A stretch of DNA of 64,000 nt from Caproiciproducens sp. NJN-50. GTDB lineage: Bacteria; Bacillota; Clostridia; Oscillospirales; Acutalibacteraceae. This document shows, one piece after another, positions 7,048 to 15,732 of the stretch. Both the position numbers and the translations under genes were made by a program. Location: contig NZ_CP035283.1 in the NCBI RefSeq assembly GCF_004103755.1, positions 186,001 through 250,000 on the forward strand, read 5' to 3'. The notes under the pieces are model-generated. The model had not been told where the DNA came from, did no database searches, and worked only from the letters and a program-made list of their open reading frames with translations. Each line of letters starts with the position of its first letter. The first letter of the stretch is position 1.

Positions 7048-8469
7048 TTGAACGCACTGCATAAAAGAAAAACACAGGTGGAGGACATCGACCGCACCGT
7101 CTACGACATCCGCGACAGGGTCGATCCCTCCTACCAGGTCGGACAGGGCCTGACGGCGAAGATCGTCAATGAGATTTCCGCCGCGAAGAACGATCCGGAG
7201 TGGATGCGCCTGTTCCGCTTAAAGTCGCTTCAGGTTTACAACCGCCTGCAGCTTCCTGGATGGGGCCCGCCGCTGGACGGGCTGAACATGGACGAGATCG
7301 TCACCTACATCCGCCCGAACACCGGGATGAAGGCCAAATGGAACGAGGTGCCGGACGATATCAAAAATACGTTCGAGCGCCTCGGAATTCCGGAGGCGGA
7401 GCGGAAATCGCTCGCGGGCGTCGGGGCGCAGTACGACTCGGAGGTCGTGTATCACAACGTGCGCGAGGAAGTAAGCCGTCAGGGCGTTGTCTACACCGAC
7501 ATGGAAAGCGCCATCCGCGACCCGGAATACGGTCCGATGGTCCGCAAGCATTTTATGAAGCTGGTTCCACCGGAGGACCACAAGTTCGCGGCGCTGCACG
7601 GCGCGGTCTGGTCGGGGGGATCGTTCGTCTACGTTCCGCCGGGCGTGAACGTGGAGATCCCGCTGCAGTCCTATTTCCGGCTGAACGCGCCGGGCGCGGG
7701 CCAGTTCGAGCACACGCTGATTCTCGTCAGCGAGGGCGCGAGCCTGCACTTCATCGAGGGCTGCTCCGCGCCGAAGTACAACGTCGCCAACCTGCACGCC
7801 GGGTGCGTGGAGCTGTTCGTCGGCAAAAACGCGCGCCTGCGCTACTCGACGATCGAGAACTGGTCAAAAAACATGTATAATCTGAACACCAAGCGCGCGG
7901 TGGTCGAGGAGGGCGGAACGATCGAGTGGGTGTCCGGCTCGTTCGGCTCCCACGTATCCTACCTGTACCCGATGAGCATCTTAAAGGGAGAGGGCTCCCG
8001 TATGGAGTTTACCGGCATCACGTTCGCCGGAAAAGGCCAGTCGCTCGACACCGGCGCGAAGGTGGTCCACGCCGCGCCGCACACCTATTCGAGCATCAAT
8101 ACCAAGTCGATCTCGAAGGACGGCGGCCGGTGCACCTACCGCAGCGCGGTCAATATCCTTCCGAACGCATACGGGTGCAAGTCGTCCGTCTCCTGCGAAT
8201 CCCTGATGCTGGACGACCGCTCCCGCTCCGACACGATCCCCGTCATGGACATCCGCAACGACGACGTGGACGTTGGGCACGAGGCCAAGATCGGCCGCAT
8301 CAGCGACGACGCGATCTTTTATCTGATGAGCCGCGGCATCTCCGAAGAGGATGCCAAGGCGATGATCGTGACCGGCTTTGCGGAGCCGATTGCGAAGGAG
8401 CTTCCGGTGGAGTACGCCGTCGAGATGAACAACCTGATTAAGCTGGAAATGGAGGGCTCCATCGGCTGA
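7048..8469 (+). CDS. sufB: Fe-S cluster assembly scaffold SufB
   Basis: Scaffold subunit of SufBC2D. The 473-residue length and the sequence are typical: VPPEDHKFAALHGAVWSGGSFVYVP in the N-terminal half (family landmark), the EGCSAPKYNVANLHAGCVE beta-helix segment, and the RISDDAIFYLMSRGI segment near the C-terminus that contacts SufC. TTG start with GGAGGGA upstream. It starts 20 bp after sufC and is followed 23 bp later by sufD, so the genes are cotranscribed. Confidence 0.96.
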   Translation: MNALHKRKTQVEDIDRTVYDIRDRVDPSYQVGQGLTAKIVNEISAAKNDPEWMRLFRLKSLQVYNRLQLPGWGPPLDGLNMDEIVTYIRPNTGMKAKWNEVPDDIKNTFERLGIPEAERKSLAGVGAQYDSEVVYHNVREEVSRQGVVYTDMESAIRDPEYGPMVRKHFMKLVPPEDHKFAALHGAVWSGGSFVYVPPGVNVEIPLQSYFRLNAPGAGQFEHTLILVSEGASLHFIEGCSAPKYNVANLHAGCVELFVGKNARLRYSTIENWSKNMYNLNTKRAVVEEGGTIEWVSGSFGSHVSYLYPMSILKGEGSRMEFTGITFAGKGQSLDTGAKVVHAAPHTYSSINTKSISKDGGRCTYRSAVNILPNAYGCKSSVSCESLMLDDRSRSDTIPVMDIRNDDVDVGHEAKIGRISDDAIFYLMSRGISEEDAKAMIVTGFAEPIAKELPVEYAVEMNNLIKLEMEGSIG

Positions 8470-8492
8470 CGGCCGGTGAAAGGGATGTTACC

Positions 8493-9590
8493 ATGAATCT
8501 TACACTTGCAAAAGTCAATTCCCTGCCGGTCCCCACCTGGTTCCGGCTGGGAATCAACGATACGCAGCTTTCAGAGACGATCCCGGAGGTTCACCCTTAC
8601 GAAGGGGAATATCTCTCTGCGGAGCGGCCTGAAAACGTTGAAATATCCTTTGATCCGTTCCCTGCGCCTGATCTTTCGACCGGCATGGGCGACGGGGCCA
8701 GAAATTTTACGGAGGACAACCGCACCTGCGGCGTCACCGTCCGGGTGCCGGACGGCGTAAAGGCGGGAAAGCCGGTTTTCCTTACGTTTCATCTGGACGA
8801 AACGAACCCGTCTGTTCTGGACGTCAACACCGTGATCGCCGGAGAGGGCAGCGAGGTGACCGTCGTAATGAGCTATGAGTCGCGGTCGGACTTTTTCGGC
8901 TTTCACGGCGGACTGACCCGGCTTTACGCCGAAAAAAACGCGGTGATCCGGCTGATTCAGGTGCAGATGCTCGGCGACGGGTGCCTGCACTATGACGACG
9001 TCGGCGCGCAGTGCGGCGAAAACGGGGAAGTCAGCGTGATTCAGGCGGAACTCGGCGGAAAAAATGCCGCTGCCGGGCTGAAAGCCGTCCTGAAAGGCAG
9101 AAAGAGCCGGCTGAATCTGGACACCATTTATTTCGGCGACCGCGGCCGTTCGATCGATATCAACTATGTGGCGCAGCACGTCGGAAGCGCCTCGCGCAGC
9201 GAGATCCACGCGAGCGGCGCGCTGCTGGACGAAAGCCGCAAGACGTTCCGGGGGACCATCGACTTTCTGAAGGGCGCGAAACGCGCGGTCGGGCACGAGA
9301 GCGAGTACAGCCTGCTGTTCAGCCCGAAGGTGGTCAACCGTTCCGCCCCGCTGATCCTGTGCGCGGAAGAGGACGTGGAGGGCCAGCACGCGGCATCCGC
9401 CGGAAAAATTGATTCCAACCGGCTGTTTTACCTGATGTCCCGCGGCCTGAGCGAGCTGGAAGCGAGAAAACTGCTGATCGAGGCGCAGTTCCGCCCGGTG
9501 ACCGACCGGATCCCGGACCCCGCGCTGCGGAGCGCGGTTTCAGATTATGTGAAAGTGAGGCTGGAAGCCATTGAACCCGTATCTGAATGA
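8493..9590 (+). CDS. sufD: Fe-S cluster assembly protein SufD
   Basis: Partner of SufB in the scaffold complex, 365 residues. The C-terminal half carries the SufB/SufD beta-helix fold, recognisable in GRSIDINYVAQHVG, ALLDESRKTFRGTIDFLKGA and the SRGLSELEARKLLIEAQF tail. The N-terminal part is divergent, as is usual for SufD. Its last 20 bp overlap the sufS start, indicating translational coupling. Confidence 0.93.
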   Translation: MNLTLAKVNSLPVPTWFRLGINDTQLSETIPEVHPYEGEYLSAERPENVEISFDPFPAPDLSTGMGDGARNFTEDNRTCGVTVRVPDGVKAGKPVFLTFHLDETNPSVLDVNTVIAGEGSEVTVVMSYESRSDFFGFHGGLTRLYAEKNAVIRLIQVQMLGDGCLHYDDVGAQCGENGEVSVIQAELGGKNAAAGLKAVLKGRKSRLNLDTIYFGDRGRSIDINYVAQHVGSASRSEIHASGALLDESRKTFRGTIDFLKGAKRAVGHESEYSLLFSPKVVNRSAPLILCAEEDVEGQHAASAGKIDSNRLFYLMSRGLSELEARKLLIEAQFRPVTDRIPDPALRSAVSDYVKVRLEAIEPVSE

Positions 9591-10794
9591 TTTTCCCATA
9601 TTAAATGAAAAACGGGACGGCAAACGGCTTGTCTATCTGGACAACGCCGCGACTACCCAGAAGCCGCTTTCCGTGATCCGCGCCGTGGACGAATACTACC
9701 GTAGCTCCAACGCGAATCCGCACCGCGGCCTTTACGGGCTGAGCATCCGCGCGACAAAGATGTACGAGGATTCCCGCGCCGCGGTTCGTGAATTCATCAA
9801 CGCGGAAAAAGACTGCGAGGTTCTGTTTACCCGCAACGCTTCGGAATCCCTGAACCTTGTGGCATACAGCTACGGGATGAATTTTATTAAAGAGGGCGAC
9901 GAAATCGCCCTGCCGGTCTCCGAGCATCACAGCAATCTGCTGCCGTGGCAGATGGTGGCGAGAGCGAAAGGCGCAAAGCTCGTCTATCTGTACCCGGATA
10001 AAAACGGGCGCCTGACGGAACAGGAGCTTGACAAGATCGGACCGAAAACCGCGCTGGTGGCGGCTGCACACGTTTCAAACGTGCTTGGCACGGTGTATCC
10101 CGTGGAGGAAATCGTCCGCAGGGCGCATAAAGCCGGGGCAGTGGTCGTTCTCGACTGCGCGCAGAGCATCCCGCACTACCCGGTCGACGTAAGAAAGCTC
10201 GGTGTGGATTTCGCCGCGTTTTCCGGGCACAAGATGCTGGCCCCGATGGGAATCGGCGTGCTGTACGGAAAAGAGGAGCTGCTGAACAAAATGCCGCCGT
10301 TCCTGACCGGCGGCGAGATGATCGAGTACGTCAGCGAGCAGGACGCGACGTTCGCGCCGCTGCCGCAGAAATTTGAAGCGGGGACTCAGAACGTCGGCGG
10401 GGCGGTCGGGCTGGCCGCCGCGATCGATTATATCAATCAAGTGGGGTACGATACGATCATCAAAACCGAAGAGGAGCTTTTGGCCTATGCGCTCGACGGT
10501 TTGGCGAAAATCCCGCACTTAACGGTTTACGGCGACGCAAAAGCGGGCGAGCAGCGCTGCGGCGTGATCTCGTTCAACGTGGACGGCGTCCACCCCCACG
10601 ACGTCTCCTCCATCCTGGATTCCGACGGCGTGGCGATCCGGGCCGGGCACCACTGCGCGCAGCCGCTGATGAAGTACCTCGGCGTGAATGCGACCTGCCG
10701 CGCGAGCCTGTATTTTTACAACACGAAAGAAGACATCGACGTTCTCCTTGAAGGCCTGAAAAAAGTCAGGGGGTGGCTCGGACTTGGGGATTGA
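9571..10794 (+). CDS. sufS: Cysteine desulfurase SufS
   Basis: PLP enzyme that takes sulfur from cysteine and hands it to SufU for Fe-S assembly. The 407-residue protein contains the start YLDNAATTQKP, the SEHHSNLLPW motif, the PLP lysine in FSGHKMLAPMG (about K221) and the reactive cysteine in RAGHHCAQPLM (about C362). The TTG start overlaps the sufD end. The short active-site loop around the cysteine marks a group II desulfurase, matching the presence of sufU downstream in place of sufE. Confidence 0.96.
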   Translation: MNPYLNDFPILNEKRDGKRLVYLDNAATTQKPLSVIRAVDEYYRSSNANPHRGLYGLSIRATKMYEDSRAAVREFINAEKDCEVLFTRNASESLNLVAYSYGMNFIKEGDEIALPVSEHHSNLLPWQMVARAKGAKLVYLYPDKNGRLTEQELDKIGPKTALVAAAHVSNVLGTVYPVEEIVRRAHKAGAVVVLDCAQSIPHYPVDVRKLGVDFAAFSGHKMLAPMGIGVLYGKEELLNKMPPFLTGGEMIEYVSEQDATFAPLPQKFEAGTQNVGGAVGLAAAIDYINQVGYDTIIKTEEELLAYALDGLAKIPHLTVYGDAKAGEQRCGVISFNVDGVHPHDVSSILDSDGVAIRAGHHCAQPLMKYLGVNATCRASLYFYNTKEDIDVLLEGLKKVRGWLGLGD

Positions 10795-11224
10795 GAACAT
10801 CTACACCCAGATCCTGACGGAGCACAACAATTCGAACCGCAACAAGCACCACATCGAAAGCCCGACGGCGGTGCTCAAGGGGGTCAATCCGAGCTGCGGG
10901 GACGAGATCGAACTGGAGCTGCGGGAAAAGGACGGGGTCATCGAGGACGCCGCGTTTACGGGCGTCGGATGTGCGATCTCCCAGGCGTCGGCCTCCATCA
11001 TGATCGACCTGATCAAGGGCCAGACCAAGGAAGAGGCGCTGCGGCTGGCAAACCTTTTTTTCGGCATGATCAAGGGGGAAGTGAGCGACGAGTCGCAGCT
11101 GGAAGACCTCGACGAGGCCATCGCCCTAAAGGACATCTCCCACATGCCCGCGCGGGTAAAGTGCGCCGTGCTGGGGTGGCACACGCTGGAAAACGCGATC
11201 CGCGGGGAAAAAGGATCCGATTAA
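10784..11224 (+). CDS. sufU: Zinc-dependent sulfurtransferase SufU
   Basis: Accepts persulfide sulfur from SufS. All three zinc-ligand cysteines and the aspartate of the family are visible: PSCGDE (C38, D40), GVGCAISQAS (C63) and VKCAVLGW (C127). Length 146 residues is normal. TTG start overlapping the sufS stop. Last gene of the suf operon, followed at once by a strong terminator. Confidence 0.95.
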   Translation: MGIENIYTQILTEHNNSNRNKHHIESPTAVLKGVNPSCGDEIELELREKDGVIEDAAFTGVGCAISQASASIMIDLIKGQTKEEALRLANLFFGMIKGEVSDESQLEDLDEAIALKDISHMPARVKCAVLGWHTLENAIRGEKGSD

Positions 11225-11259
11225 AAAACAGAAGCGGAAGAAATCCGCTTCTGTTTTTT
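11225..11259. terminator. Bidirectional terminator between sufU and the radical SAM gene
   Basis: A-run, perfect stem with arms ACAGAAGCGGA and TCCGCTTCTGT and a short AGAAA loop, then a T-run. It serves sufU on the plus strand and the convergent radical SAM gene on the minus strand. Confidence 0.9.
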
Positions 11260-12632
11260 CATCCGTGCAGGGCTTTCGGGTTCCAGTGCCGGATCCGGTA
11301 TAAATTGGTCCGTCTTTTAAAGATCGAGGCGAGATAAAGGAACGGGACGCCGAGCTTGATCAGAAGGGCCAGCCCGATTCTCCGAAGTCCGTACTGGACG
11401 CCGAAGATTTTGCCGATGCGGAAAGAGGAAAAAAAGCTGTAGAACCGGCGGACGGCGTGAAAAAACTCCTTTTGAAGTCCCCATGGGGTGAGCCGTTTCG
11501 GCAGAAACGTCACGTTCATCATGTCGAAAAGGGACCAGTCCTTTGTGAGGATGCGTCCCTCGCGCTCATATTGCTCGAATACCTTTGTGCCGGGAAACGG
11601 AGTCAGAACCGCCGGCTGAAGCTGGTACGCGTTGATTTTCCTGGCAAAGTCGACGCTGTGCCGCATCTCTTCCCTTCCGTCCGTGTCGATCCCGAGGACG
11701 ATGCTGGCGATCAGGCGGATTTTATGCCGGGACAGAGCGGCCGCGCACTGTTCGATGTCCGCGATGCTCTGCCGCTTGTTGATCTCGTTCAGGGAATCCT
11801 GGTTCAGCGACTCGATTCCGACCAGCGCGCGGGTCAGGTGGGCCCTCTGGAGCAGGTCCAGCATTTCCTCGTCGTTCGCCATGTCCGTTCTTCCGAAGAA
11901 AAAGGTTTCTTTGAACACGAGGTCTTCCGCAATCATCCTGCGGCAGATTTCCTTGGCCCGCTCCTTGTTTGCCGTAAAGTTGTCGTCTTCAAAATTCATG
12001 TACCGGAACCCGAGCTTTTTGTAATATTTCAGCTCGCCGATCACGCTTTCAACGCTTCGCTCCCGATAGGGACGGAACATGCGCGAGGTGGTGCAGAACG
12101 AGCAGCAGAACGGACAGCCTCTGGTCGACAGGACGTTGGCGCATTCGCATTTCGTTTTCAGAAGGGAGTAGTCCGGATAAGGGGCCTCATCCAGATTTTT
12201 CAGGCAGGGCGAGCGGACGATCCGGTCCGTGATCTTTCCTTCGATCACGTCCAGGATCACTTTTTCCCCTTCTCCGACGATCACCTGGTCCGCGTGCAGG
12301 GCAGCCTCCTCCGGCAGTACGGAGGCGTGCATCCCTCCGATCAGCACACGGGCACTCGTCTCCCGGCGGATGCGGTCCGCCAGCAGATAGGCCCGCGGCG
12401 CGGTCGACGTCATGGTCGAAAGGCAGACGACGTCGGCATTCTGAAAGACGGAAAAATCCACGTCCTGATAAAGCTCTTCCCAGACGGAAACGTCGTGCCC
12501 CGCGTCTTTCAGGATGCGGCCGAGCACCAGCGGGCCGGTGATGGAATTGGAATGGCCGTACAGCGAGTTCCCCATCCTGTAAAACGCCGACCGCCTGACG
12601 TCGCCGGCGGGAGTTAAAAACACAACCCTCAT
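11259..12632 (-). CDS. B12-binding-domain radical SAM protein
   Basis: A 457-residue class B type radical SAM enzyme. Residues 1-140 form a cobalamin-binding-like Rossmann domain (VLIGGMHASVLPEEA, VIVGEGEKVILDVIEG), though the DxHxxG cobalamin motif is not obvious. The [4Fe-4S]/SAM motif is CPFCCSFC (CxxxCxxC) near residue 173, followed by FEDDNFTANKERA. The C-terminal 100 residues contain two hydrophobic helices. Substrate unknown; relatives act on lipids, hopanoids, cofactors and peptides. ATG at 12632 follows AAGGAAAG on the minus strand. It is transcribed alone from a near-consensus promoter. Confidence 0.8.
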   Translation of the reverse strand: MRVVFLTPAGDVRRSAFYRMGNSLYGHSNSITGPLVLGRILKDAGHDVSVWEELYQDVDFSVFQNADVVCLSTMTSTAPRAYLLADRIRRETSARVLIGGMHASVLPEEAALHADQVIVGEGEKVILDVIEGKITDRIVRSPCLKNLDEAPYPDYSLLKTKCECANVLSTRGCPFCCSFCTTSRMFRPYRERSVESVIGELKYYKKLGFRYMNFEDDNFTANKERAKEICRRMIAEDLVFKETFFFGRTDMANDEEMLDLLQRAHLTRALVGIESLNQDSLNEINKRQSIADIEQCAAALSRHKIRLIASIVLGIDTDGREEMRHSVDFARKINAYQLQPAVLTPFPGTKVFEQYEREGRILTKDWSLFDMMNVTFLPKRLTPWGLQKEFFHAVRRFYSFFSSFRIGKIFGVQYGLRRIGLALLIKLGVPFLYLASIFKRRTNLYRIRHWNPKALHG

Positions 12633-12694
12633 TTTTAAGCTTCTTTCCTTAAAGCTGCAGAAAATCAAATCTGTTTTTTCATATCATAACAGAC

Positions 12695-12723
12695 AGTTTA
12701 GTGCCTCGTGAAAACATTGTCAA
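12695..12723 (-). promoter_or_regulatory. Sigma-A promoter of the radical SAM gene
   Basis: On the minus strand, TTGACA (12723-12718), 17 bp, TAAACT (12700-12695). The start codon is about 63 bp downstream. Confidence 0.75.
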
Positions 12724-12792
12724 CCTACAAAAACGCAGGAGTGACTAAAACAGCACAATCTGTCATGAACGGCGGGGACGAACATCCGGCGA

Positions 12793-12829
12793 CAAAAAGA
12801 AGCAGGAAAAATCCTGCTTCTGCTTTTTA
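12793..12829. terminator. Bidirectional terminator
   Basis: Stem arms GAAGCAGGA (12799-12807) and TCCTGCTTC (12812-12820), flanked by A-run on the left and T-run on the right. It directly abuts the stop codon of the small minus-strand ORF at 12827. Confidence 0.85.
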
Positions 12830-13012
12830 TGGGTGTTTTACTTTCAGTTTAGAGATGAGATTACAAAAGAAATCCAGAAGTTTTGAAAAAATGTTCTTAA
12901 GGAATTCACATCGAAGAAGGAGATTTGTATAGATTTTTGTCAGGATCATAACACCGGCTAAATTAATTGCGACGCCGATCGTGATACGGATGAAATCCTT
13001 GACTTTTTTCAC
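12827..13012 (-). CDS. Small basic membrane-associated protein, 61 residues
   Basis: GTG-started frame 3 bp downstream of the HD hydrolase stop, ending exactly at the terminator. The product has one hydrophobic helix (IRITIGVAINLAGVMILTKI, residues 8-27) followed by an amphipathic, Lys/Phe/Leu-rich tail. No strong ribosome site is visible, only GGAAAT at the end of the upstream gene, so expression would depend on translational coupling. No family recognised; the position between stop codon and terminator is the main argument that it is real. Confidence 0.4.
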   Translation of the reverse strand: MKKVKDFIRITIGVAINLAGVMILTKIYTNLLLRCEFLKNIFSKLLDFFCNLISKLKVKHP

Positions 13013-13015
13013 GCT

Positions 13016-13582
13016 TCAGATTTCCATCGTCCCGACCAGACTCTTCATGGCGTCGATCGTCCGGGCCATCAGGTCGTCCAGGCTCCAGCCGAGCAGGTCC
13101 GCGCCCTGCTGGATGACGTCCCGGGAGCATCCCGCGGCGAAGGCCGGGGTCTTGAATTTTTTCTTTAACGATTTGAGCTGCATATCCGAGACGCTTTTGG
13201 AGGGGTGCATCAGGGCGACGGCGCCGATCAGCCCGGTCAGCTCGTCGGTGGCGAACAGGATTTTTTCCATGATATGCTCCGGTTTGACGTCGACCGTCAG
13301 GCCGTAGCCGTGGCTTGCGACGGCGTGGATCAGCTTTTCGTCGATTCCCCGTTCCCGCATGATTTCCTGCTCTTTGATGCAGTGCTGCTCCGGGTACTGC
13401 TCGAAATCAAGGTCGTGCAAAAGCCCGGCCACTTTCCAGAACTCCACGTTTTCAGGGTCGTACTCCTGCGCGAAATACCCCATGACGCCGGATACGACTT
13501 TCCCGTGGTGCAGGTGAAACGGGTCCTTATTGTATTCTTCCAGAAGCGTCTGCGCTTCTTCCAGATTCGGTATTTTTCCCAT
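13016..13582 (-). CDS. HD-domain hydrolase
   Basis: A 188-residue protein of the HDIG/HD phosphohydrolase family. Metal-binding residues are visible: HHGKVVSGVM (first His), the HD pair in GLLHDLDFEQYPEQH, then the distal HGYG and D in ATDELTGLIGAVALMHPSK. ATG at 13582 is chosen because GGAGG precedes it. Members of this subfamily are annotated broadly as nucleotide or signalling-nucleotide hydrolases; the substrate cannot be read from the sequence. Transcribed on the minus strand from TTGACA-17-TAGGAT. Confidence 0.85.
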   Translation of the reverse strand: MGKIPNLEEAQTLLEEYNKDPFHLHHGKVVSGVMGYFAQEYDPENVEFWKVAGLLHDLDFEQYPEQHCIKEQEIMRERGIDEKLIHAVASHGYGLTVDVKPEHIMEKILFATDELTGLIGAVALMHPSKSVSDMQLKSLKKKFKTPAFAAGCSRDVIQQGADLLGWSLDDLMARTIDAMKSLVGTMEI

Positions 13583-13635
13583 TTTTAACCTCCGATTTCC
13601 AATTTTCCGGCAATAATCCAATTATTTTACTCTCT

Positions 13636-13664
13636 ATCCTATCCGGTCTTCCCCGATTTGTCAA
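13636..13664 (-). promoter_or_regulatory. Sigma-A promoter of the HD hydrolase gene
   Basis: Minus strand TTGACA (13664-13659), 17 bp, TAGGAT (13641-13636). Confidence 0.65.
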
Positions 13665-13727
13665 GGGCAGACTGAGCCTGCGCGCACGCCCCGCCGTTTG
13701 GCACCATGCGAACCGCAGGTTTGGTCT

Positions 13728-13753
13728 GGCGGGAGAGTAGGAAGAGGCTCCCG
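13728..13753 (+). repeat. 26-bp palindromic repeat, copy 3
   Basis: GGCGGGAGAG at 13728-13737, 10 variable bases, CTCCCG at 13748-13753. Plus orientation. Confidence 0.7.
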
Positions 13754-13922
13754 GAATCGTTCTGCTCCGCAAAGCTGAAATCGTGGGCAGCGTGACGCTG
13801 CGTCTTCGGCCCGCCGGTCAGAACGGTAAAAATCCGTTTGTTTTGTTTGGGGCGGGACGGAGGCTGGCATCTCCCGACAACGAAAGCTGGAAACGCCGCA
13901 GGCGCGTCCTGGCAGGAGGACC

Positions 13923-13951
13923 TTGCCGACGAATATGGATTCTGCTATACT
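13923..13951 (+). promoter_or_regulatory. Sigma-A promoter of the methyltransferase-thioesterase fusion gene
   Basis: TTGCCG (13923-13928), 17 bp, TATACT (13946-13951). Because this promoter overlaps upstream in-frame codons, the translation start must be the ATG at 13983. Confidence 0.7.
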
Positions 13952-13982
13952 GAAGAAAAGAATCCGGAAAGCGGTGAAGAAC

Positions 13983-14945
13983 ATGTCAGAAAAGAAAAAG
14001 CCCCCGCAGGCGGCACCCGGCGGTGAGAAATCCTGTTTCGTTTACGACACGGAAATCGGCCCCCTTACGATTGCGTCCGACGGGGAGGCAATCACCATCG
14101 TGCATTTTGGGGCAGAACCGCGCGCGGCGCTCCGGCGCACGGAACTGACCGACCGCGCCGCCGCGGAGATCGCGGATTATCTGTCCGGAAAAAGGACCCG
14201 GTTCGATCTTCCGTTAAAGCCCGAAGGAACGGCTTTTCAGAAGCGAGTCTGGAACGCCTTATTGGACATCCCTTACGGGGAGACAAGGAGCTACCGCCAG
14301 ATCGCGGAGCGGGCCGGCAGCCCGAAGGCTTTTCGCGCCGTGGGCATGGCAAACAATCAAAACCCGGTCGCCATCCTGATCCCCTGTCACCGCGTGATCG
14401 GGTCGGACGGCTCGCTGGTCGGGTATGCCGCGGGGCTTGAGATCAAAAAGCGTCTGCTGGCGCTGGAACAGACTCACGCGGAAGACCTTCCGGCCGCACC
14501 GGGAGGTCGGGGGGATGGCGGCCCGCTTCCCTATCGCCGCCGCGTGCAGTATTATGAAACGGACCAGATGGGGATCGTCCATCACTCCAACTATATCCGC
14601 TGGATGGAGGAAGCCCGCCTGGATTATCTGGAGCAGCTCGGCTGGGGATATCAAAAGCTGGAGAGCGGCGGCCTGACGATTCCCGTGACGGAGGTGTCCT
14701 GCTCCTATCGGAGTCCGGTGCGGTTCGGGGAAACGGTGCGGATCGACGTCCGGGTTTCCGCCTATCAGGGCGTCAGGCTGGCGCTGGAATACCGCATCAC
14801 GGATCCGGAAACCGGAAAGTTTCGGGCCGCAGGCAGAAGCGGGCATTGTTTCTGCAACCGGGACGGCAGGCCGATCCGGCTGAAAAAGTTCAGCGAGGCG
14901 CTCGACCGCCTTCTTTCGAAGCTGTCCCGCGGGGAGGAGAAATGA
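13983..14945 (+). CDS. Fusion: methylated-DNA-cysteine methyltransferase (Ogt-like) + YbgC/FadM-type thioesterase
   Basis: A 320-residue protein with two complete domains. Residues about 15-165 form an Ogt/MGMT DNA-repair methyltransferase: the winged-helix DNA-binding part (GETRSYRQIAERAGSPKAFR), the active site PCHRV with the methyl-accepting cysteine, and the closing SDGSLVGYAAGLEIKKRLL. After a short Pro/Gly linker, residues about 182-320 form a hot-dog thioesterase: RRVQYYETDQMGIVHHSNY followed by IRWMEEARLDYLEQLGW, the Y-x-D/E-T-D...G...H...Y...E signature of the 4HBT family. Both catalytic motifs look intact. The two activities (O6-alkylguanine repair and acyl-CoA hydrolysis) have no obvious link, so this fusion is unusual. 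The 3' end overlaps a convergent gene by 56 bp. Confidence 0.9.
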   Translation: MSEKKKPPQAAPGGEKSCFVYDTEIGPLTIASDGEAITIVHFGAEPRAALRRTELTDRAAAEIADYLSGKRTRFDLPLKPEGTAFQKRVWNALLDIPYGETRSYRQIAERAGSPKAFRAVGMANNQNPVAILIPCHRVIGSDGSLVGYAAGLEIKKRLLALEQTHAEDLPAAPGGRGDGGPLPYRRRVQYYETDQMGIVHHSNYIRWMEEARLDYLEQLGWGYQKLESGGLTIPVTEVSCSYRSPVRFGETVRIDVRVSAYQGVRLALEYRITDPETGKFRAAGRSGHCFCNRDGRPIRLKKFSEALDRLLSKLSRGEEK

Positions 14946-15312
14946 CGTCCGCGTTTTCTCCCGTGCGCCGGAATGAAACAGCGCCGGAATCCGGGCGGCT
15001 GCCGCAGCGCTCCCGGTTCAGTGACGGATAGCAATATTGCAGAATCGTTTGAAGGCGCCGGCGCGCCTTTTTCAGATGCCTGGACACCGTGGACGGCGAC
15101 AGCCCCAGCTCCGCCGCGATTTCACTCACGTTTTTCCCTTCGCCGTAACACAGGCGGACGCACTGCATCTGCCGCGCGGTCAGCTCCCCCTGTGCCGCCA
15201 GCATCATGGTCCGCAGCATCCGCCTGTGCTGCCCCCCGTCGTCCAGGCCCTGCCTGTCCGGATTCAGCCTGTCCCCGAACAGATCGAGACTTAAATTGGA
15301 TCCCCGCCTCAT
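14890..15312 (-). CDS. Sigma-70 region 4-like HTH DNA-binding protein
   Basis: A 140-residue protein with a sigma-4/LuxR-like HTH at about residues 43-90 (LTARQMQCVRLCYGEGKNVSEIAAELGLSPSTVSRHLKKARRRL). No sigma region 2 is present, so it is not a full ECF sigma factor; such genes are common in clostridia and may act as stand-alone regulators. The C-terminal about 40 residues are Arg/Ser/Gly-rich and encoded in DNA that overlaps the convergent fusion gene. The start overlaps the stop of the upstream 67-residue gene (ATGA), indicating a two-gene operon. Confidence 0.7.
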   Translation of the reverse strand: MRRGSNLSLDLFGDRLNPDRQGLDDGGQHRRMLRTMMLAAQGELTARQMQCVRLCYGEGKNVSEIAAELGLSPSTVSRHLKKARRRLQTILQYCYPSLNRERCGSRPDSGAVSFRRTGENADVISPPRGTASKEGGRAPR

Positions 15313-15512
15313 TCACGGTCTCCCCTTTCCAGCAGGTGTTCTCCCGTGTGGTGCAGTTCCAGATACATTTCTCCAAGCATGGAGGTCCGCCGGAGCAGCA
15401 GGACGGCGTCTTCCCCGGCAGCGTCTTTCAGCTGCTTCCGCAGGGGGCGCAGACGATCCTTGAGCCGCTGCGCCTCAAGCAGATATTCCCTTCCCCATTC
15501 GCAGTAATTCAT
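15309..15512 (-). CDS. Small acidic/basic helical protein upstream of the sigma-4-like gene
   Basis: A 67-residue, highly charged, probably alpha-helical protein (EYLLEAQRLKDRLRPLRKQL) with one GEDAVLLLRRTSMLGEMYLEL segment. ATG at 15512 is preceded by AAAGGAG. It is coupled to the sigma-4-like gene through a 4-bp overlap. Pairs of this kind recur in Clostridia; the small partner could be a co-regulator, but no function is established. Confidence 0.6.
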   Translation of the reverse strand: MNYCEWGREYLLEAQRLKDRLRPLRKQLKDAAGEDAVLLLRRTSMLGEMYLELHHTGEHLLERGDRE

Positions 15513-15632
15513 AAAGCTCCTTTCTGTGCACGAAATGTGTAGCTGTTGGATCGTAAATTACGCCGATTGAAATATACCGGCGTTGTTGATTCCTATCATA
15601 TCATGGGGGAATAGGGATTTCAATCATTTTTA

Positions 15633-15644
15633 GAACATTTGTTC
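15633..15644. promoter_or_regulatory. Candidate LexA/DinR-type operator
   Basis: GAACATTTGTTC is a perfect palindrome of the Gram-positive GAAC-N4-GTTC class. It lies about 60 bp upstream of the -35 box of the XRE gene. The XRE regulator itself is the alternative binder. Confidence 0.35.
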
Positions 15645-15703
15645 TTAAATTCAAAGCAAAGGGCCATTCCTGGGACTCAGGCGTCCGGGTTATCCAAAAG
15701 CCC

Positions 15704-15732
15704 TTGAAATAACACGATATGTGTGCTATAAT
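15704..15732 (+). promoter_or_regulatory. Sigma-A promoter of the XRE/ImmA pair
   Basis: TTGAAA (15704-15709), 17 bp, TATAAT (15727-15732) preceded by TGC, giving an extended -10. Confidence 0.75.

Larger units (their letters stand above)
13583..13982. other. Intergenic region with divergent promoters and one palindromic repeat
   Basis: About 400 bp between the HD gene (minus) and the fusion gene (plus). It contains the HD promoter near 13640, a 26-bp palindromic repeat at 13728 and the fusion-gene promoter at 13923. No additional gene is seen. Confidence 0.6.
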
